A DNA stretch of 64,000 nt from positions 19,815 to 83,814 of the forward strand of contig VTPC01004843.1 in assembly GCA_011009095.1 (NCBI GenBank), written 5' to 3'. Position numbers and translations under genes: made by a program. This document shows, piece after piece, positions 47,101-59,100 of the stretch (position 1 is the stretch's first letter; the number at the start of each line of letters is the position of its first letter). Source of the stretch: Ignelater luminosus. Taxonomy: Eukaryota > Arthropoda > Insecta > Coleoptera > Elateridae. Below the pieces are notes generated by a model. It saw nothing but the letters and a program-made list of their open reading frames with translations, ran no database searches and had not been told where the DNA came from.

Positions 47101-50100
47101 GTGTAAATAAACATCATTTCGGTAAGCTAGATATGGTTATATGTAAAATACAATTACATTTTACAAAATCTTCTTTCGTTTGTTTCTGCCCGAGTTAACT
47201 CAGGTTGCGGATATATAGTTTCTTTGATCAAGTGTTTTTTGTCGAAATAAGGGTTTTTTTTTATTTCCAAATTAATTCTATGTACTGGGCTTTATTATGT
47301 GTTCAAGAATCTACAATAAAAAAAAGTGAGATTTTTTTAACCATCAGTTGCAAAATAAAGTGGTCGTTAAGGGGTTAAGGGCACAGTGTATACAATGAAA
47401 CTTGTCAAAATGGAAATCCAAGAGGACTGTCTGTATTTATTTGCAGAAGTTACTAGTTTTCAATTATACAGGGTGTATCCAAACTTGGTACCAATCTCTA
47501 GGTGATAGTATCCATGGATAAATTGATGACAACTGGTGCAAGAATTTTCTTCCTACGCCAACTGGCCCAAGAGTTGTGATGACTCAAAGATGACATCAGA
47601 TCACCACATTTTCTTTAATAACTTTTGATCAGATTCAGTGATCCTGTTCAGATTTTGCACATAAGCTTATTTGTGCAATAGAATGAAATGGTAGAAAATC
47701 TACTGATAATAATAATATGTTCTATTGTAAAAATAAGCTAATGTGTAAAATTTGAACAAAGTTGCTCAATTCGGTCAAAAGTTATTAGAGAAAATGTGAT
47801 GATCTGATGTCATCTTGGAGATACCATAACTCTCAAATGAGCTGGCATAGGAAAAAATTTTTTGAGTTTGGGTACACCCTGTAATACCTTTGTTTGTTTG
47901 CTTGTCCAATACTTACTTCATTTGGAATTTTAAATGTTACTCCATGAGGAATTAAAGGGGCAGTAACGTAAATCCCTGATTTGTCACTGTCTTCATATAA
48001 GCATCGAATCAATTTACCTTCTTCAAGATCTTTATACCTTAAGAACTTTAAATTTTGTTTACGAAATACTTTTCCCTCTCTTAAAGATAAAACAGGTGTC
48101 TGACGGTTTGATAAACACAAAAGATCTTTTATATTATCACCCACATGATATGTTTCTAAAAATCCGTGGAATTAGTATTTTAAAAAGCGATTGTAATTTC
48201 AATATTTACTCAGCAATGAAGATGTCAGACTAAGACTACTGCTAAGATGTGCAGTAGGTATAAGTGCCTGTAGTTTATTCGAGTTTACCTCAACCTCTAA
48301 CCCATACTCATGGATTGCAGTCACTTTAGCTTCCACATAACTTCCAACTTCAACTGTTTTATTTGACACTGGCTTACTTAATGTTAAACGAAGGTCACTG
48401 CTAGTTATACTTTTTATTGTTGGCATTATCTGCAAAATGTACCCTTTTGTAAAGTATCACTATTATGATATAATATAAGAAAAAATAATTACCACTTCTC
48501 CTACATAAAACATGTTGTTTGTATCATTGTGGAATACTTTAATCAAATCCCTCCTTGGTAAAAATCCTTTGATATTGTTATAAAAGACTACCAATATCCC
48601 TCGTTCAGACTTATTTACTACAACACCAGGATATTGCTGATTTATCACTGCTTTGTCAACTTCAGCTAGACACAAATCGGAATTAACTAACTTTTGTTTA
48701 TTAGTTAAATAAACACCTCTATCATCAATGCTCCAAACTCTATAACAAAGTAACAATTTACATTTTTATAAACAATTATAAATTCTACAACTGCTTACCT
48801 GGTTTTAAGCTTCTGTCCTTTAAAAAACTTCTTTTTAATATTTTCTGTGTACGGCGAGTCAGACAAATGTGTGTTATGTATGAAACATTTAACATTGCCT
48901 AGTAAAACCTGCAAACCTCCTCTAGTTATATTATCAACTTTTACTGTAACTAATTCACCAATTTTAATATCATTCACTGTGAAATAGTTTTCATTTAAGA
49001 CTGATTGTTCACAGGTGCACATGTAAACTTGTTCCATATGATTATAATCTAGGATTCTAAATTTGTGAGAAGAACCTGGCGGAAGTTTTTTATTAATTGC
49101 ATCGTTTAGATTAAGTGCATCATTTTTTCCAAGTACATGCATTATTCTTTTATAAGGCATAAAACCTTTCTCGTTATTAGGAAATTTTACATTGATACCA
49201 CCAGCTGCCCTAGATAAGACCTACAAGATATACAAAATTTTAATTTACGATAAATAAAGAAGATAAGTTTCCAATAGGCTTAAAGTCATGTTTATTCTTT
49301 AAGAGCATTCAATACAATCTGGGAATAATTTCGTAACTAATGAGTTAAAATTTTAACAGTGAATTACTGATTGTATCTTTTATATTGGAAAGACTTTAAA
49401 TATTTATTTAAATTTAAATAAAGATTTTATAAACAATAAATCAGTTTTTAAATACGAAACCATTGAACGTCCAATAAAATACGCATAAAAATACGTAAAA
49501 AAATTTAAGAAAATAATTAATCTATTTAAAGATTAATTTTGAATATTTAATTATTGTATAGTGGCGCTAACAAATGGCAAATACTCTAACTACAACTAAA
49601 TTTACAGTAAGGGGTTGTCGTTATATATGTAGTGGGAGGTCAATAATAGTCAATTGTCCTGCTCCAAAACATGCGTATTTCTTAAAAAAAGAAAACTGTT
49701 AACAACTCTTCGTTGACGAAGTAGTAGTGAAGAAGTATTAAAGGAGACCCAGTAAATATGGAATATTAATTATTATTAAATTCAAAAAGTTGCTTTAACA
49801 CCAAAATTGATTGTGTATGACCAAGGTAGCAATAATTTAAAAATGTGGAAATTATTATCTGTATCATATGGTCAAACATTTATTGAAATAAAAGGTGAAC
49901 AGATTTACTTTTTTCATGATCTACCTCACCTTTTAAAGTCCATTTGAAATAATTAAAAAAAATATAATATCACAAATAGATCGAAGCAATACTCGCACGC
50001 ATTCAGTATAATATGCAGCGTTTAACTGTTATGGGTGGTGTTAAGAAAAATAATGTATTTTCAATGAAAGGAAATCTAATAATCATTTCTCCGGATAATG

Positions 50101-53100
50101 AAGACGGTCAGCAAACTTCTTCGACTAATAGTGCTATGCACCTATATCCTACGCTGCCTCATTCTGATAACAAACTGTCTTTAGTGAACCATCTCGAGAT
50201 TGCAAACAAGAATTCAACATTCAATGCTCCAGGCTTATATCCAACACTTTCATCAAGTGACAATAGTCTAGCTTCACGGAACGCTATAAATAAAGGTTAA
50301 ATACACCAATAATTACGACAATCTAGAGAATACTTTTCTTTAGCGATGACTTCACCAAAGATTCTGATACCCGTGATGTTTTGCTGATAAATACTCAAAG
50401 TTTAAAAAATAAAATTAACGAACTTAATGTTTTCATCGAGGACTTAAATAATATTCATGTAGTATGTATCACAGAACATTGGGTGTTGAAGAATCAAGTT
50501 TTCCCTTCCATCACAGTGTACACACCGTTATCTTATTTTTGTCAGTCAGCATATTCACGGTGGCACAGTTATCTATTGTAATAATAAAATAAACAGTGTT
50601 GAAAGCTTCAACTATCTCAACGTTGAACTTTCTTTTGAATTTTCTTGTGTTTACTGTAAGGAAATAGATACCTACATTTCATGTGTATATAGATCGCAGT
50701 TAGGAGATATTAACTTATTTTTTAATAATGTTGATCATCTACTAAATAGATTTTCTCATAAGTCCAATATTATACTTACAGGAGATATTAACATTGACTA
50801 TAACAAGAATCTTCGCGTATAAAAGATTTACTGGGAATACATAACTAGATGAAATTTTAGAATTTTTGAAAAACCTACAAGTTCAAAACAAAAGAAAAAG
50901 TAATCCTCCGTGCATTGCGGGATGGATGGAGAATATAGCTAGCTTGAAGATGTTATGGGCTGAACTTCAAGACAAATACAGTTTTGAATATTTGTTAACT
51001 TGCAGGTTAACGCAAGATTGTCTTAAAAATTTCTTTTCCATTGCTCGTGGGAAAGGTGGAAACAATGTTACTCCAGACACATCAAAATATAGATGCATAT
51101 TGAGAGCGACAATGACAAATCAATTACTGTTACCCTCAGACTCTAGTAATTGCAAATTAGATTTTGCACATTTTTTGATTAAGAAAAAGGAACTTATGGA
51201 CTCTAAGTTATCCCCGAACATGGTAATTTCACAGTCAGAATTTGCAGAGAATACTAATGAAACTTTGGAAGATATGATGAAACATAATTTAGAAGCATAT
51301 GTTGCAGGTAGGGCTTGTTATAAATTACCTCACGAAATGTGCCAAAATGTGCTTTGTTCAAAGCAAAATGATTTTGCGCTAAATAATATTCATATTTCCT
51401 TTAAGCAATATGATAATGCTACATTATTATATCCTAATCGTGGTGTGAGTATTGGATGGTGTGCTTGCTAGAATTCCTAAATACGTCGGCGTTGCGCATG
51501 ACTTCACGCTGGGGTCTTAAGCCGCTCTGGCCACTAGCTCCGACGTATGTAAAAACGTTTGTCAGCAATCAGACATTCGCTGCGTTTCATAGATTTTTGA
51601 CGTATTGTGATCATTGGACAGTGTATTATCCAAAATGCCATCGTGTGCAGTTTATGGATGCAATAATAATGCAAAAAAGACAAAGGGTTCGGACATAAAA
51701 TATTTTAGTTTTCCAAAAGACGATCGACTGTGCCGAGAATGGGTAATTGCTTGCAGACGAGAAGATGCATTTAAAACTACGAAATAAAAGAATACTAAGA
51801 TGATCTTTTTTTCACAATAATAACACTAAAAGATACCATGCTTGAGCTTAATTATTTCTTTAGTTACAACAAGTTAACGACCACTTGCTGCTAATGGCCA
51901 TCATCAGATATATGGGCAAGCAATAAAAATTATTTCACACAGAGTATAATTTGACACGTACATACATGATAATTACACCGCTGACAGATTTAATAATAAG
52001 GAAATAATTTTTAAAAACTTGCAGGACTGACCAAGAAAATGTACATTTAGAAACGAACACGTAAATACTTGCTTATATAAATTATGCACACTTCTAGAAA
52101 CGCAGGTTTTTAATCGGCATTTTAATGGTTGATATCAGTAAAATTCGTAAACATCGCAGCTGTTTTCAACAAAATTGTTATAAACAAACGATTAATAAAA
52201 GGAAGCAATTTGTATTACATACTTAACTGAAAACGGTCGTTAACTCGCCATAAATAAAAAATTAATCAAGCCCAATCACAGTATCTCTTATTGTAATTAT
52301 TTAAAAACCAATTCTGCTGAATATTGGAGAAGTCTTTACACTAAAAATAAGATGATTTTGTTTTAGCTCGTATATGCTCTATCCATTTCGCTGTGGACAG
52401 TCTGCATGTACCTCTTCGCCAGCAAATGTTGGAATATAAGCCAATTAATGCCAGAAATCTTAAGGCCGAGGCAATTCCAACAGAAAATCTACCCTTGAGA
52501 AGCAATAAGAAAAAACCCAGTAATCGAGATACTCGAATGAAAGTTAAAGACCGAGTATTTGTGCCAACATACAAGACACAGTAATTACAACAGTTGAAAC
52601 AGGATCAGATTTGTAAGTACCTAGGCTCCAATTAATACATTTACTTCTTTCTAAAAATAATGAAAGTAATGGTTGCAATGTGCTTTTCTAATATTGTGTT
52701 TATTATACAGGAAGAAACTACCAGAAGAAGTTGCTTCTCTCAAAGACATGATGAAAAAATTACAGCTGGAAAATGATCATTTGAAAAGGGAAAACCATGC
52801 ACTTCACGAGGAGAACTCAAATGCCAAGACAAAAGCATATGAAGAGCTTCATGGGGTTTTAGCCAAATCCTTTACTCCGGGAGAAGTGAGACGAATTTTA
52901 GATCCATCAAAAAACAAACAAGATGGAGTGTGGCAGATATTTCATCTGCAATTTCTTTTAGAGCTGTAACTCCTAAAGGATATAGGTATTTAAGACAGAA
53001 GGGACATCCATATCCAGCATTATCAACACTGCGAAGATGGGCTTCATCATTAAATTTAAAGCCAGGAATACTTACTGAGGTATTGCAGTTGATGAAAGAG

Positions 53101-56100
53101 AAGGCTAAGTGTTTAGACGAACGAGAGCGCATTACTGTACTCTCATTCGATGAAATATATGTTTCTAATCAAATATGTATTGATCCCAAGAATGAACAAA
53201 TAATTAGACCCCACAGGGCCTGTCAAGTAGTTTTCGCTCGAGGTCTTTTTTCTCAGTGGAAACAACCAATAATGTATATGTATGATCAACCCATGACCAA
53301 AGAAATACTGTTTAATATAATTTCTGAATTGTATACAGCAGGGTTCACTGTTTCCATCACTAGTGACATGGGCAGTTCAAATCAATCTTTGTGGTCCTCG
53401 TTAAATGTGGCACATGATAAAGATTGCTACTTCAGCCATCCACAAAACAGTTCTTTGAAAGTATTTGTGTTTGCCGATGTCCCACATCTTTTGAAACTTG
53501 CTCGAAATCATCTACTAGATGGTGGAATTGATTTAAAGGGCGAATTCGTTAATGAAACGTGTGTCGAGAAAATCATAACAGCATCTAACGATGACTTGAA
53601 AATTTTACCAAAAATCAGCCGATACCATCTCGACGTTCGAGGCTCGGAAAGGCAGAAAGTACGACCTGCTGCGCAGCTTTTCTCTGCAACAACAGCAAAA
53701 GCTATTGAATGGTGTGGTCAAAAGGGTTTATTTGAAAACACAAACTGGCAGTTAACAAGTCGAGTGTTTAAACTTTTCAATGACTGATTTGTCATTTTTA
53801 ATGCAAGAGCCAAGTTTGGATCACACCCTGGTAGAAACGGGTTTGGTGTTGATCACGAAAATCAGGAGAGAATATTAAATTAAATGACTAAATTCATTTC
53901 ATCAATGATTGTAGGGAAGCATAAAAACATACTTCCCTTTCAAAAAGGGATAATTTTGAGTAACAAGTCTTTGGTAAACCTTTATAGTTACCTCAAAGAT
54001 ACATATCATATTGATTATATTATAATGTATAGATTGAATCAGGATGTGGTTGAAAATTTTTTCTCGTATATACGTGGAATGGGGGCTACTAACGACCATC
54101 CAACTCCTTTAGATTTTATGTATCGCTTACGATGGTATATCCTAGGAAAACAGTCTGCTTCTATTTTTACGATGAACAAGAATACAGAGGAAGATGTTGA
54201 TGAAACATGTCTAATTCAGCCTCTTGAAGAACAAATAAATGAGAGTAATGTTGATGATGATTTATGCATTTCGCAATCATTATTAAGATGTGTAAATACT
54301 GTAAGTGATAAATGCAATGAGATTTCCAAAAAAAGCGTTGAAGCCAGACCTTTTGATGAAGAAGATTTGAGCCCAACGTATACATTTGTGGAATCTGGGG
54401 AACCAGAACCTGAAATGGAAGAGTTTAAAATAACGCCTGAGTTTGAAAGCTTTTTGGAACAATTTGAACGAAAAACATTCTCAGAAACAATATCAGATGA
54501 GGGATTAAAATATATCGCGGGTTATGTTGCATTTCGTTTTCAATCAAAATATCCAGACATTCAGCTAGGTACACATACACGCAATTTGGAAGCAAATAGC
54601 AATAAGATTCCTGACTGGATTGAGTTCTTGTCGCGAGGACATCTTATGTATCCCAGTGATGGACTGTTGACTGTTACAAAAATTTTAAACGATGTTTTTC
54701 TAAAGGTTCACAAAAATCTTCTATCTTTGGAGCCTATGATATCTTTATTTATTTTATCAGATCTGTCCAAAAAACATAAAGAGGAATTAAAACAACCACA
54801 GAAAGCTGATATATCAACGACCACTGTACTATCCTCAGATTCAGATATACCTGAACTCTTAGCGAACATATCCTTAACTGACGATAATGCAATTTATTAT
54901 GTTAGTGGATATGTATCTAAAAAATTCTTAAAGTTGCATGCATGTGATGAATGCAGAAACATTTTATTAGATAAAGCAAAATTACTAACTGGAGAACATC
55001 AACTTTTCACCTACTTCAAATAAAATGACCAATTAGAACCTCATCAAGGACTATTGTTTGTTTCAGACGAAACTTTCCAATTTTTAAAAATTGTTGAAGC
55101 AGTACACAACGAATACTTTTCAAAATTATTGAAAAGTATTTCTTTAACAGAAGATTTACTAAAAATTATTAAACAAAAACTGCACGATCACAATTTTTCA
55201 TTTAATTTATGTTCAGAAGATTCCACTGATGTTTTTACAAAGTTTTGTAAAAATGCGTAATCATTGGGCTACTCGCATTGAAAACAAAAGGAAAATAAAA
55301 AAAGTTGTAAATAAAAATCAAAAATTACAAAATGTTTGTCATGAAGTAATTATAGATATATGTAAATGGCTTGTTATTTAGGTTAATTAATGTATTTCTT
55401 TTATTTAAGCAATGTTTTTAATTAATAAAGAGTTACCTTTTTCAAGTTTATTTAGTCTGTATTGGTGTAATGATAATCCTTATCAAGAGAGAAGGTGTCC
55501 TTAAGTGTAAATTTAAATTTATTTTTTCAAGATTAAATTTTTCAAAAATTATTAGTTATACAGATTTTTATGTAAATCATTCCTGTAATAAATAATTTGA
55601 TTTGCAAATCATTAATTACATTTTATTCTATAATTACAAAAATTAAATTATTTACTGAAGAGCGTTGGATTTGTAAATACAATACCGCCGATGACCAAAC
55701 CCGCGTAGATTAAAATTTCCCGGTAGATTTCTGTGCTATTGCACGTGGCGCTCCCATAAATAATGGTGCCTCAAATGTTAACTCACGCTTAAAATCTGGT
55801 CGTTTTTTCCTATATAGTTCTTATGGCCGTTTCCTATCTTACCCCTCCCTAATCTTTGGTGCAAACTGTATTGAGGAGTTTACTATAAAAATGTGGGTAT
55901 TATCACTCCATTCTCCTTATGCTGAAACTAGCGTATAGTTATTATACAAGTAAAACAACTCTTAAGCGGGAAACTAGCTCGTGAGCAAACCAGCAGGTTG
56001 GAGGGTGGTTCAAGTTTCTATAACAGATGTCACGACGGCCAAACACCAAGCGAGGTTAGACCAGTGCCGTACACGTGAAAGTAAACTACAGCTACACCTG

Positions 56101-59100
56101 AGTTACTTTTATTATTTGATAAAATTTGAATTGTAAGAGAATTTGTGTCATAAAAAGATGCTAGGCGAATAATAAAACGTTCAATGTCCATTTCTTCAAA
56201 TTTCCTAAAGATAAACAAAGGTAAGGAATAAAAGTTCTGTTACTTCTGATTAACCATGAAAATGCTACTATAAAATAAATATTTTAGATGTGTGGAATGG
56301 GCACGATCTTGTAGGATATACGATGCATATAAAAATAATCTAGATATGCTAATGCAAAGTTCATATTATAAGATTTGTTCAAAGCACTTTGAAGAGCATT
56401 ACATCAAAGTAAAAAATAAAAAAATTTATTTAATGAAGTACCACCAGATCTTTTTTTTAATGATAACTTGAATGACAAAATTTTTACTTTTTGTAATAAT
56501 AATAATAATAATTCATTACTTACACATAATTTTTTACTGCATTTATCCACTTTGTACGTTTATCATCCTTCCATGAGGCACCATAGTTACTCGAAAACAA
56601 ACAATAGAATTTCACTGATAAATTGACTTGGCGCTTTCGAAGCGACTTTTCTGTACATCCTTTGATGCAACAAGATTTTACTGATAAAGACATTGCGAAT
56701 AATTCTGAGATTTGTTTAAATAAAAATAAGTAAACAAAAAATCACGTGTTACTGTCTCATATTTTTGCCCGAAAGATGTACATTTTAGTCACCAGTTGGC
56801 ATTACAGTCTAGAAGCACAGTTCCTATACCCTAGTAAATACTATATTACTTTTGAGGTTAGATTTTTATTTTAAAAATTGATGTTCAAGACAAAACTATA
56901 ATTTAATATCAATTTTAACCAAAAAAGGTTGTTAAATCAATGCAACATTCTTCTTTTCCCCTTTTATTAATAACAAGACGCTGCTCATCGTGTTTAAAAT
57001 AAATGATAGGATTCTTTATTTAATTGTGGAAGATTTAATCAACATAAATTTAGAATGCATATTAAAATAATTTAAACAACATTAACCCTACTTTTGTTAC
57101 CCCCTCTAAACTACACCCATGTTAAATTTCTAGTGCGCGACGTGTGGCTATGTATGCCTACGCAGTGCAATATACAGTAAAAATTTTGGAAACACAGATC
57201 AAAGCCGCTGACAACAAGTAAAACTACTGATTCCGTAAGATTCTATGCTGTGCTTCTGTCATTAAGAAATGAATAGGATAGGAGTTTCCCATATTATTAT
57301 GTTAAAGTGTTTGTTATAATTTAATTAAACACTGCCTGTTTATTTTAAAGAAACTCCCTATAAGTTTCAATTGGTTATGGACCCAGGCAGGTATTTAAAC
57401 ATTTTGTAAAATTGAGACTTCATTAGAACATGCTAATGTGTGCATGTGCATGACATTTGATGATTTGTAATCAGCAAGTAAAATAAATTGATCGAGATGG
57501 GTGAAATAGAAAATACGATTACTGTAGTATCCAAGCGCATGTATAAAGCAAGCGTTATGTGGAACGCACCCTTTGTATTTTGATATCTGTGTGTAAAAAC
57601 CGTTTGTACATCATTCAAGTACTTGAGTTGTGTTCTGACCGCTTTTGTTTGTGTTTTATTTACAATGCAGATTATTCCCATTTTATTTCTGTCAGCAGTC
57701 GACGTTATTACAATTACAAAACTCTGAAGTAATCAAGACAATTAGTAAATTAGTTAAGAGAGCAAATATCTAAAGTTTCTAAATATAAGAAGCTAACACA
57801 CAACACCAAAAATAATAAAAGTCAACTCAAGCATGTATTTACTGTGACTGCTGTAAAAAGCCTGGACACATTTCTAAGTTTTGCTGGCTTAAAAAATATG
57901 AGAGGAATAATAAAATGAATAAAAATGCTGCTGCATTTGTTAGTTTAGATCTTTCCGAAATGAATTTATTATTAGTTGATTTTAATAAAGACAAAACTTA
58001 GATAACAGACAGTGGTGTGAGTGAACGCATGAGTAACCAGAAAGAATGGTTTGAAAATTATTTTGAATTTGACAAACCAACAGAAATTAAAATAGGTAAT
58101 GGTTCTATAATTAATGCATATGGTAAAGGTAAAAATGTCACTTACCGCTTTTGATGAACAAGATTACATTCCTACTAAATTAAATGATATATTATATGTA
58201 CCAGATATTAAATTTAACTTGTTTTCAATAGGAGCAGCCCTTGACAAAGGTTACAACATGATCACAGATAATAAAACATGTAGAATAATTAAAGGAAATG
58301 ATGTTTATGCCATTGGTTTAAGAACTGATAAGTTATATCATATGCAATTCAGACATGCTGGCTCAATAAATGTTAATCTAAGTGTTTCAAAAATAGAAAC
58401 TGTTAAGAGATTTTCATGAGATATTTTGTCACCAAAATATAAAACATGTTAGAGAAATTCTGAAAAAGCATAATGTTAAGTTCATTGATGATCTAGATTT
58501 CTTTTGCGAATCATGTTCAAAAGGCAAACAACACTGATTGCTCTTTAGACCAAGCACAACAAGAGCTAAAAACATTGGTGAATTAATACACATTGACTTT
58601 AGCAGACCTAGGAAGTCGCATCTCATTGTAAAACTCAAAGTAAACTCTGGTATAAGTAGTAGTAGACGGTACAAAAACAAAATGAGTGAGATAACAGAAG
58701 ATTTGTTACCATCCTTTCTCATCAACTCAACTGCTGTTTCCTGTACACCCTAAAGTATGCGATCCCACACCAACGGGTATTGAATGCTCTTAAGTGTGCA
58801 TCTCAAAGCAGTGCAACAATAACAAAATAATAATAAAAATAAAAAATAATCTGCTTAAGTAATGCATCAATAAACAATATCATGACATACTTAAGCTTTG
58901 TTTTTTGTGAATATACCTGTCCTCGTAAAATTAATCCGAGTTCATGTTTTCGGGTAGAAATATCCCAGACACTTCTTAAACTAAAATAACTCCACCTAGT
59001 AGTTGGTTGAACGTATAAAAGCCATGCTTTGACAGTCTGTCCTTCTTTATACTTGCTAGATTTTTCTAAAGGTGTTGCTAGATAATTATCATTAATATAA

